Of a stretch of DNA of 64,000 nt, positions 52,768-60,635 are shown piece after piece (the first letter of the stretch is position 1; the number at the start of each line of letters is the position of its first letter). Location: positions 265,871 to 329,870 of the forward strand of contig NZ_JAPDMX010000002.1 of NCBI RefSeq assembly GCF_025971955.1, read 5' to 3'. The stretch is from Shewanella subflava. GTDB taxonomy: Bacteria; Pseudomonadota; Gammaproteobacteria; Enterobacterales; Shewanellaceae. A program made the position numbers and the translations under genes. The notes under the pieces were generated by a model. That model saw only the letters and a program-made list of their open reading frames with translations. It was not told where the DNA came from and did not search any database.

Positions 52768-53025
52768 TTATTTGGTCGAGTCGCAAACGCTGTCATTTTT
52801 AGCCGCTGCGATTTGACGAATATTATCAATGTCGGTCATTTCGTAAATGTCACAGTCGCCTATGGTGGGTGTTTTTCCGCTGGCTTTGTGTGGTTTGCCT
52901 TTTGTGGTTTCTACGTCTACTGAAAACTTACCGTATATCAGTACCACCAGTGCACATTCAAAAAACGACCACGCCAGTGATAACCTTTTGGTGACACTTT
53001 TAGGATGGACTAGGAGTAAATACAT
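52768..53025 (-). CDS. Possible small membrane protein gene on the opposite strand
   Basis: 85 residues, with a hydrophobic segment LAWSFFECALVVLIYGKF near the N-terminus and a polar C-terminal domain (KTPTIGDCDIYEMTDIDNIR). Composition looks protein-like, and without it 52762-53023 would be empty. Its ATG overlaps the ATG of the rightward gene at 53024 on the other strand. No ribosome binding site is obvious, so confidence is limited. Confidence 0.45.
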   Translation of the reverse strand: MYLLLVHPKSVTKRLSLAWSFFECALVVLIYGKFSVDVETTKGKPHKASGKTPTIGDCDIYEMTDIDNIRQIAAAKNDSVCDSTK

Positions 53026-53383
53026 GAAGTACCTCGATGTTTATATTGATGCTGCTGGCAAGGCTGAACTTAAAAACTTGCTAGATATTAATAGTGTTGC
53101 ATGGCATGAGGGTAAAGTCTTGCGGTTTTCTGCTGGCTCACCAGATTTACTTAACTTCATTATTCAAAGTGGAGTGGTTGGCGGCTTAACTACGGTTATC
53201 GTTCAATGGTTAAAGGCGAAGCGAAATAGAAAAGTTAAGATCACTAAAATGATTGATGGCTTGCCTGTAGAAACCGATATTACGGGTTATTCAGTAAGTG
53301 AGGTTGAAAGAATTTTATCTTTATCGCGCGCGAGCAACATTCACTTTGAAGAAGATAGACCAACCGAGACAGTTGACCCGTAA
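53024..53383 (+). CDS. Prophage protein of unknown function upstream of integrase
   Basis: 119 residues from ATG 53024 with a strong AGGAG ribosome binding site; the longer frame to 52847 reads as a shadow. It starts MKYLDVYIDAAGKAELKNLL and has a possible membrane or amphipathic helix (LLNFIIQSGVVGGLTTVIVQW) and a charged C-terminus (VSEVERILSLSRASNI). The layout resembles effector-associated or small TIR-linked membrane proteins, but no assignment is made. TAATG couples it to the integrase. Confidence 0.65.
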   Translation: MKYLDVYIDAAGKAELKNLLDINSVAWHEGKVLRFSAGSPDLLNFIIQSGVVGGLTTVIVQWLKAKRNRKVKITKMIDGLPVETDITGYSVSEVERILSLSRASNIHFEEDRPTETVDP

Positions 53384-54405
53384 TGCCAATTCGAAACCTT
53401 AAAGACGGCAGTGATCTGCCGTGGATATCTGATATCCGTCCTAATGGCCGCGATGGTAAACGGATTAGAAAACGCTTTGCGACAAAAGGCGAGGCGATTG
53501 CATATGAGTCTTTTATATTAAGAAAGGTTGACGACAAGCCTTGGCTTGGCGAAAAAACAGATCTCCGAAATCTGTCTGAACTAATTAAGCTTTGGTATGA
53601 CTTGCATGGCCAGCAGCTTGCGCAACCTAAATCACGATTACGTAAACTTGAGTTAACCTGTTTTGGTCTTGGTGACCCAGTAGCCAGCAAACTTACAATA
53701 AACGATTTTGCGCACTATCGCCAAATGCGGCTTGATGGTGAGATTGAAGATTTTCAAGGTAAAAAAACCAAGGTAAAACCGAACACAATTAATCACGAAC
53801 ATGCTTATTTAAATGCGGTTTTCACCGAATTAAAACGCCTTGGTGAATGGACGCTGCCAAATCCTTTAGAGGGATTGCCTCAATTCAAAATTGAAGATAC
53901 TGAACTGGCCTACCTTTACCCAGAAGAAATACCAATAGTTTTAGATGAATGCCGCAATGCTGAATATGAACACCTGGTGACAATTGTGATGGTATGTTTG
54001 GCGACCGGCTGCCGCTGGTCTGAAGCTGAAAACCTAAAAGGCAGTCAAATAGCGCATAACCGTATTACCTTTGTAAAAACCAAAGGAAAGAAAAACCGAA
54101 CCGTACCAATCGCCCAAGAACTAGCAAACATGTTGCCAAGAGTACGCGGCCCGTTATTCAGACCTTGCCGCAGGTCATTCGAACGTGCAATAAAGCGAAC
54201 TGGATTAATATTTCCTGAAGGTCAGATGACGCATATTTTACGTCATACTTTTGCCAGCCATTTTATGATGAACGGTGGCAATATTTTGGTATTAAAGCAA
54301 ATACTAGGACATGCTGATATTAAAGACACAATGCGCTACGCCCACTTTGCACCGGACCACCTAGACGATGCAATTACCAAAAATCCAATATCTAGCATCC
54401 TGTAA
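53383..54405 (+). CDS. int: Tyrosine-recombinase integrase
   Basis: 340 residues. Catalytic residues are R211 (TGCRWSEAENLK), a Lys in KTKGKKNRTVP, H284 and R287 (HILRHTFASHF), H310 (QILGHADIKDT) and the nucleophile Y319 (MRYAHFAPDHL). The N-terminal arm-binding and core-binding regions are present. It is the last prophage gene, 113 bp from attR, and must have catalysed integration into ssrA. HP1/P2-like integrases share this length. Confidence 0.95.
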   Translation: MPIRNLKDGSDLPWISDIRPNGRDGKRIRKRFATKGEAIAYESFILRKVDDKPWLGEKTDLRNLSELIKLWYDLHGQQLAQPKSRLRKLELTCFGLGDPVASKLTINDFAHYRQMRLDGEIEDFQGKKTKVKPNTINHEHAYLNAVFTELKRLGEWTLPNPLEGLPQFKIEDTELAYLYPEEIPIVLDECRNAEYEHLVTIVMVCLATGCRWSEAENLKGSQIAHNRITFVKTKGKKNRTVPIAQELANMLPRVRGPLFRPCRRSFERAIKRTGLIFPEGQMTHILRHTFASHFMMNGGNILVLKQILGHADIKDTMRYAHFAPDHLDDAITKNPISSIL

Positions 54406-54426
54406 AGTGTCCACATAGTGTCCACG
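54406..54426 (+). promoter_or_regulatory. Right arm-type integrase sites
   Basis: Two direct repeats AGTGTCCACA (54406-54415) and AGTGTCCACG (54417-54426) right after the integrase stop, in the same orientation as the three copies near attL. Confidence 0.65.
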
Positions 54427-54518
54427 CAGTACGCAAGCAATCACAAGAATCAACCGCCCAATGCTATATAAGTTATTGTTTTATATGTAAGTCGTTGTTT
54501 TTAAAACCCGTAAAATGA

Positions 54519-54566
54519 ATGTAGGCTTTCTGGACGCGGGTTCAAGTCCCGCCGCCTCCACCAATT
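54519..54566 (+). other. attR (48-bp core, 3' fragment of tmRNA)
   Basis: Exact copy of 21391-21438; it is the displaced 3' end of the ssrA gene with CCA. No 5' tmRNA part precedes it. Confidence 0.93.
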
Positions 54567-54572
54567 TATAGA

Positions 54573-54602
54573 AGGGCTTAGCAGCAATGCTAAGCCCTTT
54601 TT
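54573..54602 (+). terminator. ssrA terminator (right copy)
   Basis: AGGGCTTAGC / GCTAAGCCCT with a T-run, the same hairpin as at 21445. It is presumably the original host ssrA terminator, now downstream of attR. Confidence 0.8.
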
Positions 54603-54808
54603 GTTTGTCTAATGGTGGTAAAGTGGCGACTGTTTAATAAACATTTTTGTTATTAAATACTTTTAAATCACATAAGTGACCCAAACATATTCATTCAGAG
54701 AAACATTTTACCTCACGCAGGCTTAGCCCATTCTGTGACATGACTGAATACGACAAAAAAAGACCTTTGAAACAATAACAAAGCAGCGACACTTGAACTG
54801 GCGCCCAT

Positions 54809-54843
54809 AAAAAATGCCCGTGAGATTAATCTCTACGGGCATG
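54809..54843. terminator. Terminator downstream of the yjdM-like gene
   Basis: ATGCCCGT..ACGGGCAT dyad (arms ATGCCCGTGAGATT / ATCTCTACGGGCAT, imperfect inside) with A-run on the left. It lies about 55 bp past the stop of the minus-strand gene and may serve it. The rest of 54603-54895 shows no gene. Confidence 0.65.
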
Positions 54844-54895
54844 TTCTCGTCTGGCTGAGCCGAATCAATGATCAGTTATCAATATTGAATCGAGG

Positions 54896-55240
54896 CTAGT
54901 TTTGTTTTCTGACAAACTTCGATTTCAACATCATTTGGCCATTACCATCCACTTTACAGTCAATATCATGATCGCCAGCGACAAAACGATTGATCACGGC
55001 TTTGGTGCCCACTTTTAAGACCAAAGAAGATCCTTTTACTTTCAGATCTTTAATTAAAGTCACTTTGTCACCTTCCGCAAGTAAATTGCCTACCGCATCA
55101 TTAAGGATGATGGCATCCGGGTCAACAACCACTTCATTTGGGTTCCATTCATTCGCACACTCAGGGCAAATTAACAGGGTGCCATCTGAATAGGCATAAG
55201 GTGACTCACATTTAGGACAGGGTGGGATAGTATCGCTCAT
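54896..55240 (-). CDS. yjdM: YjdM/PhnA-family zinc-ribbon protein
   Basis: About 114 residues. The N-terminal zinc ribbon [20 protein letters not shown] ends in a second CxxC (CPEC), followed by the PhnA domain [33 protein letters not shown] and the end [11 protein letters not shown]. The E. coli homologue was historically named PhnA (alkylphosphonate uptake) although it lies outside the phn operon and its function is unclear. The second of two adjacent ATGs was chosen. Confidence 0.92.
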   Translation of the reverse strand: MSDTIPPCPKCESPYAYSDGTLLICPECANEWNPNEVVVDPDAIILNDAVGNLLAEGDKVTLIKDLKVKGSSLVLKVGTKAVINRFVAGDHDIDCKVDGNGQMMLKSKFVRKQN

Positions 55241-55413
55241 CACATATTCTCTTTAATTAACAAACTGTAACCGCCAGAACCTAAAATGCGATGAATACTC
55301 GATATCGAGATTGATGCGTGTAAGTATGATTCTGACAAAAATGATAATAGTATTATAATAAAATTATCATACTTGAGCTAGAGGGCATTGCTAGCATAAG
55401 GGCAAAAACCAAT

Positions 55414-55605
55414 TTAGTTTGTCACTTTTGGGTTATGGGTCGGCTTTTGTTCACCGTAAGTCACATCATGTTGCTCAAGGTAACCGCGAATTAATTGACG
55501 AACAACCTGTGAAGGTGTGAGGTCTTGTGAGGCGCACAGTTGCTCAAAAGCCTGTTTTTTACTTGGATCTAATAACACGGTAAAGCGTGCGGTTTTATTT
55601 TCCAT
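55414..55605 (-). CDS. Small ribbon-helix-helix (CopG-like) protein
   Basis: 63 residues, MENKTARFTVLLDPSKKQAF then EQLCASQDLTPSQVVRQLIRGYL, a beta-strand/two-helix ribbon-helix-helix DNA-binding domain with a short polar tail. No toxin partner is adjacent, so it is likely a stand-alone regulator. Upstream DNA is AT-rich. Confidence 0.75.
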   Translation of the reverse strand: MENKTARFTVLLDPSKKQAFEQLCASQDLTPSQVVRQLIRGYLEQHDVTYGEQKPTHNPKVTN

Positions 55606-55825
55606 TATGGTTACTCACATTAAAACATTATCATTTGATTATAATACTTGATATCCGCTCATCTCGACACATTTATCACAGTGGGATTGATTGTTTTTGC
55701 CCTACTATCACATTTTTAAACAGAGCAATCACTTAATGAAAAAGTGTTAACAATTAGTTTGAATAGTCATCATCGTCACTAAAAGATCTGAAATCGCCTA
55801 GCCCAAATGTATGATAACAAGGCCT

Positions 55826-55918
55826 ATTTTGATGATAAGTCGTGAAGAGTTACAGCCTAAAAAATTTAACGCCAGTATCAAGTATTTTTATAAGCTAAAA
55901 TGATCCATTATTTATTAC
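55826..55918 (+). repeat. Dispersed repeat R2, copy b
   Basis: Aligns with 4502-4590: ATTTTGATGATAAGT, CTAAAAAATTTAACG, AAGTATTTTTATAAGC and ATTATTTATTAC in the same order. It abuts R1 copy c. Confidence 0.6.
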
Positions 55919-56112
55919 CCTCAGCTTGTGATAATAAACGTTTACCAAACAATCCTTTATCTTGCTAACTGCGTTTCATTAACATGCAACAGGCCCGCTA
56001 TTGACGTGCTAATTCGCCTTGTTTTCAAAACACATGACAAGTTTGCGACAAAATATTCTCAATCTGTTGCATTCAGATTATTGAACCCACCTCTTATCCT
56101 AAGTTGAGGTTT
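55915..56112 (+). repeat. Dispersed repeat R1, copy c
   Basis: Same ordered blocks as 5440-5636: GATAATAAACG, CTTGCTAACTGCGTTTCATT, AGGCCCGCTATTGACG, CGCCTTGTTTTCAAAACACA, TGACAAGTTTGCGACAAAAT, CTCAATCTGTTG, TTGAACCC and AAGTTGAGG. Confidence 0.75.
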
Positions 56113-56316
56113 ATTACGATTAATCTAAGCCTCTCGTCGCTCACATTAATTGGCTATTCAGCTTATGGCACCTTGACCCAGTATGATTTGCAACGCATAT
56201 TATCTATAACAAAGTGCTAACACATGGTGACATTAAATGTGTTACTTGCCATCACCATAGGGCGATTATGTTTTTATACGTACATCACCACGTCATGATA
56301 GAAGTGTATTAATAGC

Positions 56317-59082
56317 ATGAGCTTAATAGCCCATTACCTGCATAAATGGAAATTTAGATTAGCCATATTAATGGGTTTATTTTTGTTGTGGCCGATTCAA
56401 AACACAATCATTAATGCCCTAAAAGAAGATGCATTAGCCCCCTACCAGATTCACTTTCCCATCGAATTAACGACAGAGCTTCGAGAACAATGGGATATAG
56501 AGCCTGACGCAATTATCGAAAAAATATTTGTCAGTGGCAGTTTTAGTGACTGGCATATTGACGACACCTATTACCAGCTACAGCTGCAAAATGATAATTA
56601 TGTTTTTGAATTACCAGTGTATCCAGGAGAACTTGAATATAAATTAGTACTTTTCATTAAAGATAAAGCTGAACCCGTATGGATTTTAGATCCTAATAAC
56701 CTCAACACGTCAGCCAATCCTTGGGGAGGACAAAACTCGGTATTACACATTGCTGACTGGCCCAAAATAACCCTTGTTAGCCAAATTCTGACCCTTGCAT
56801 TAATTGGCACTTTTTTGCTGTTTTGTATTTTAGAGCCGCTATTGTATTGGTTGTTGCATCAAAAAATGCCCTTCCACCGCAAGTTAGTATTAAGCAATAT
56901 TCTTATTTTAGTATGCGCACAAGCACTGTTTTTAAGTTATCAGCTGCATTTAAATCGACAGTTAGTTAAACAAGGTATTATCGATAATGTGCACGGCATG
57001 CATTTAATTTTGAACGGAGAAGGTATCGACTTCGAACACCTAAGCGGACAAAAAGCGCAGATTAATGATGCACTAACCAAGTTTTTTATACCTGCAACCA
57101 CCCGTATTGATAAAACCCAAAGCAGTCTTTTTCAAATTACCTTGTCTGATTTTGCAGTGTTAGATCCAAACGGAAAATTGATTACTTTAAGCCATCGCGC
57201 TCAAAACTCACAAATACAACAGTCACGGGCAGAGCAACTCGGATTTAGCAGTACACAGGATTACTTTATTGAAGGGATGTGGTCGTCGCTACTTCCACAG
57301 GCCCTAGCAGAAGCAAAACACGGGCAAATCATCACCGCATCAAGGCCATCAAAAGTAAAATGGGTTGAAACCCCAAGAACCCGTACAGCCGAATTTTTGC
57401 TCGGGTATAGCCAATTTGTGCAACCTATTGTTTATCGTGGCCAAGTGAAAGGGTTTTATGCAGGCTCCATTCAAGTAAAACTGTATGGTGATGAATTACT
57501 GCGAATGTTGTTGTTTCAGGCGCTGCTGCTGGGTGGTGTGGTGTTACTATCAAGTTGGCTATTTACCCGTGTCGGTAAATTAGTAACTAAAGATATTTTA
57601 AAACTCACCCAATGGACACAAAATATTGTTAAGGGCAATTTATCTCAAGTTTTAACCATTAATAGTCAGGATGAGATCCAGCAATTATCTGAAAACTTCA
57701 ATCAAATGCGTCAATCTTTACAAGACAGCTTTAACCACATTGAATTACAAAATAGTAAGTTATATCAAGAAGCGTATTTTAACTCATTAACCTCATTACC
57801 TAATCGTAAAAAGCTTTACAGCGATTTAGCTGAGCAATCAATTGCTGCCTTGCTGGTGATAAACATCAACGATTTTGGTGAGTTTAATGATTTTTATGGC
57901 ATCACAGTGGGAGACAAGGCCTTGCTGGAAGTCGCCCAACGTTTATCACTTAAAAGCTCAGATATCGGGTTATATAAAACAGGGCCGGATGAGTTTGTTG
58001 CAACCTTATCTAATCAAGTGTTTTCCACTATCAATCAACATACGTTAGCTGAGTTAGCACATAGGTTATATCAAGGTATTTGCCAAGCACCATTGGTCCT
58101 TGAGAATAGTGAATATTCCATCACTGTCAGCATTGGTGGTGCAATCGTTGCCAGCAACGCCCTTCTTCCCCCTGAAACATACACAGCGGAAAACCTAACA
58201 TCATCGGCCAGCCAACTTCATCGTCAAGCCGATTTAGCCAGACGATTTGCCAAAAAGCAACGAATTGAATATTGCTGTTTTAGCCAAGAAATGGCCAACT
58301 CAGAAGCTTTTGAAGAAAACATGCGCCAAAGCCGCATGTTAGCTATGGCGGCTCAAGAGCAATGGGTAGAACCTTACATCCAATTGATCCAACCACTCAT
58401 TGATGCACCGGTTAAATTTGAATGTTTAATGCGAATTAAACTCCCCACAGGCGAGATACTTGCGCCCTACCAGTTTATGTCGGCAGCAAGAAAGTCACAG
58501 CTTTATCCTCAACTGATGCGGTGTATGCTGACAAAGTCAATCGCGCTATTTAAGGATCAACCTTATGAATTTTCGGTCAATATTACCTTAGATGATATTG
58601 CCATCCCACAAAACCTAGAAGCAATTTTGGCATTACTGCACAACGAAGCAGATGTCAGCAAAAGGTTAACATTTGAATTATTAGAGAGTGAGGAAATTAC
58701 CAATTATGAAGCGGTTGAACACTTTATAAAATTAGTCAAACCGCTTGGCTGTAAAATTGCCATAGACGATTTTGGCGCTGGTTATTCTAACTTTGTGCAC
58801 TTACTCAGTTTAGACATAGATTTTATTAAAATTGATGGTTCATTAATTCGATATGTAGATACCGATCCTAAAGCGCAGTTATTAGTAGAAACTATCGCCA
58901 CTTTTGCTCATAAAATGGGCATCCAAACCGTGGCTGAATTTGTCGAAAATGAAAAGATTTTAGCCCTGTTGCATCAATACCATATTGACTATGCCCAAGG
59001 CTATTTATTGGGTAAACCTGCTGCGACTATTGACCATGCTTTAGCTATTTTTAATCACCCTGAAAGATTAAAGCCTGCTTAA
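56317..59082 (+). CDS. Membrane GGDEF-EAL protein with a periplasmic AMPK/CBM48-like domain
   Basis: 921 residues. TM1 (14-33); a periplasmic domain (about 66-147) with FVSGSFSDWHIDD, YVFELPVYPGELEYKLVLFI and WILDPNNLNTSANPWGGQNS, the strand order of AMPK/CBM48 glycogen-binding domains. TM2 and TM3 (153-180, 191-208), a second periplasmic sensor region, TM4 near 395-418 and HAMP follow. The GGDEF domain has a degenerate TGPDEF site. The EAL domain keeps ECL, FELLESEE, IDDFGAGYSN, FIKIDGSLI, and YAQGYLLGKP. It is therefore likely a cyclic di-GMP phosphodiesterase. It overlaps the convergent kinase gene by 15 bp. Confidence 0.9.
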   Translation: MSLIAHYLHKWKFRLAILMGLFLLWPIQNTIINALKEDALAPYQIHFPIELTTELREQWDIEPDAIIEKIFVSGSFSDWHIDDTYYQLQLQNDNYVFELPVYPGELEYKLVLFIKDKAEPVWILDPNNLNTSANPWGGQNSVLHIADWPKITLVSQILTLALIGTFLLFCILEPLLYWLLHQKMPFHRKLVLSNILILVCAQALFLSYQLHLNRQLVKQGIIDNVHGMHLILNGEGIDFEHLSGQKAQINDALTKFFIPATTRIDKTQSSLFQITLSDFAVLDPNGKLITLSHRAQNSQIQQSRAEQLGFSSTQDYFIEGMWSSLLPQALAEAKHGQIITASRPSKVKWVETPRTRTAEFLLGYSQFVQPIVYRGQVKGFYAGSIQVKLYGDELLRMLLFQALLLGGVVLLSSWLFTRVGKLVTKDILKLTQWTQNIVKGNLSQVLTINSQDEIQQLSENFNQMRQSLQDSFNHIELQNSKLYQEAYFNSLTSLPNRKKLYSDLAEQSIAALLVININDFGEFNDFYGITVGDKALLEVAQRLSLKSSDIGLYKTGPDEFVATLSNQVFSTINQHTLAELAHRLYQGICQAPLVLENSEYSITVSIGGAIVASNALLPPETYTAENLTSSASQLHRQADLARRFAKKQRIEYCCFSQEMANSEAFEENMRQSRMLAMAAQEQWVEPYIQLIQPLIDAPVKFECLMRIKLPTGEILAPYQFMSAARKSQLYPQLMRCMLTKSIALFKDQPYEFSVNITLDDIAIPQNLEAILALLHNEADVSKRLTFELLESEEITNYEAVEHFIKLVKPLGCKIAIDDFGAGYSNFVHLLSLDIDFIKIDGSLIRYVDTDPKAQLLVETIATFAHKMGIQTVAEFVENEKILALLHQYHIDYAQGYLLGKPAATIDHALAIFNHPERLKPA

Positions 59083-60393
59083 CTGTTCAAGCAGGCGGCT
59101 AAAGCTGGGGCGAGAGTCTACACTGTCTTGCATACACAGAAACGAAAGTTCTGCAAGCTGCTGATATTTATCTGATTGATACTCAGGATTTTCTGGCTGA
59201 ATTAATCCGAGCAAATCCTCTATTAAACAGCCTAGTGCTCGCACTTCAATACGATGCATTTTTTCGCGTTGACAATGCGATAAATGATTCAAATTAGATG
59301 CCGCACCAAAATCGCCAAATAACACCTTAAAAGTATCATCAATCATAATATTATGGGCGTAAATATCACCATGACTAATCTGCTGTTGATGCATATGCTT
59401 TAAGGTAGCCGCCATCTGTTTAGCAATATGGGTTATCGCATCAAGGGTAAACAACGTGCCCGCCCCAAAAGTGTCCCTTGTACAGGTGACTAGCGATGGC
59501 GGTAAACCTAGGTTTCGATAACCACTAGGAATAAGCGACATCACCAACCCAAGAGTGTCACCATGATGAATTTGACCAATGGCAGGTATTAAATTTTGAT
59601 GCTCGCCGGTGGTTAAACAGCAATCCAGTTCGTCTGCGGGATATCCATCACTGGTTATCGCCCCTTTAAATATTTTAACTGCTACTTCCGCGGGCAAATG
59701 TTGAAACGATTGTGGCTTATTAAGCCAATGGGCTTTATAAATAATCCCCGATGCTCCTTGACCTAGTTGCTCACCCAAATGCAAATTATCAGGGTGGATC
59801 ATAGGCACACTGTCATTCAAACATTCTTCAACATGGCTAAAAGGATTGCCAGCAAACGCCAACCAACTCAACCGAGGTAAATCTAACAGCCATTCGGGAA
59901 TATGGCGCAAATGGTTAGCTGATAATCTAATTAACTCTAATGCCTGACACTGGGCCATTGACTCAGGTAAATCCACAAGTTGATTACCAGCCAGAGCCAG
60001 CTTTCTCAGCTGAGTTAAGCGGCCAAATGATGGCGGTAAATGGCTTAATTGGTTATCGGTTAAAATTAACCAGCGGGTGCAATCAGGTAACGCATCTTCT
60101 GCAATATAGCTGATTTGATTGGCTTTAAAGCCAATCATTTCAAGCTTGGGACACTTACCCAATATTGCAGGTAATTCAGTAAAGTTATTTTGTGAAAGAA
60201 ACAGAATACGTAACTGGCTGAGTTGATCAAAATCATCCGGTAAACTCGATAATTGATTATCAGATAAATCTAAAATTTCTAAGCTATCGGCTAATGTAAA
60301 AATCGCTCGTGGAAACTCGGTAAGCTCGGCAACAAGTTGCAAACGTGTGATGCCCTTTAGTTCACCCGACTCTAGTTGCTTTAACGTATGCAT
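59068..60393 (-). CDS. Leucine-rich-repeat protein kinase
   Basis: About 441 residues from ATG 60393. The N-terminal ~200 residues are leucine-rich repeats (LEILDLSDNQLSSLPDDFDQ, LRILFLSQNNFTELP and five more). A eukaryotic-like kinase domain follows: glycine loop LGQGASGIIYKA, VAVKIFKG lysine, catalytic loop HGDIYAHNIMID (in place of HRDLKxxN) and GDFGAAS. All catalytic residues (K, D, N, D) are present, so it should be active. It is soluble, without a membrane helix. LRR-kinase fusions are scattered in gammaproteobacteria; substrate unknown. Confidence 0.9.
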   Translation of the reverse strand: MHTLKQLESGELKGITRLQLVAELTEFPRAIFTLADSLEILDLSDNQLSSLPDDFDQLSQLRILFLSQNNFTELPAILGKCPKLEMIGFKANQISYIAEDALPDCTRWLILTDNQLSHLPPSFGRLTQLRKLALAGNQLVDLPESMAQCQALELIRLSANHLRHIPEWLLDLPRLSWLAFAGNPFSHVEECLNDSVPMIHPDNLHLGEQLGQGASGIIYKAHWLNKPQSFQHLPAEVAVKIFKGAITSDGYPADELDCCLTTGEHQNLIPAIGQIHHGDTLGLVMSLIPSGYRNLGLPPSLVTCTRDTFGAGTLFTLDAITHIAKQMAATLKHMHQQQISHGDIYAHNIMIDDTFKVLFGDFGAASNLNHLSHCQREKMHRIEVRALGCLIEDLLGLIQPENPEYQSDKYQQLAELSFLCMQDSVDSRPSFSRLLEQLSRL

Positions 60394-60544
60394 TGTTCTA
60401 CCCACCAATTAGTCACCCCATAAAATGAACGCGGATTGTAAAGAAGCACAAGCCTGATAGCAAATATCAGCAAAGTGGTTTGCAAATAAGTAGTACTAAT
60501 AAAAAATTGGCTAGCAGTAAAATAATGGCAGCGATGACAGTAAC

Positions 60545-60573
60545 AAAAAAAGACCACTGCATCAGCAGTGGCC
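60545..60573 (-). terminator. Terminator downstream of the OYE gene
   Basis: CCACTGC / GCAGTGG stem with a 4-nt loop, followed on the minus strand by TCTTTTTTT. About 65 bp after the reductase stop. Confidence 0.85.
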
Positions 60574-60635
60574 AAATGGATACTAAAATGTCAATTTGGG
60601 GTTGATATGATATCCAGTAAAAATCAAACAAAAAC

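Larger units (their letters stand above)
21391..54566. mobile_element. Complete P2-superfamily (HP1/K139-like) prophage in ssrA
   Basis: About 33.2 kb between two copies of a 48-bp direct repeat (21391-21438 and 54519-54566). It contains integrase, CI, Cox, CII, an HUH replication initiator, Ogr, the terminase and portal pair, scaffold, capsid, tail sheath and tube, tape measure, baseplate, fiber, lysozyme and holin. Every module needed for a contractile-tailed temperate phage is visible without an obvious inactivating break. The one anomaly is the small-terminase frame, which needs a frameshift or a non-standard start. Confidence 0.93.
55606..56316. other. Intergenic region with repeats R2 and R1
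   Basis: About 710 bp without a gene. It holds R2 copy b (55826-55918), which runs directly into R1 copy c (55915-56112). The last ~200 bp (AT-rich) should contain the promoter of the GGDEF/EAL gene. Confidence 0.6.

Noticed and set aside
52847..53023. N-terminal extension of the 53024-53383 gene
   Set aside because: The strong AGGAG site precedes ATG 53024, and the extension reads as Ser/Thr/Leu shadow of the minus-strand frame.
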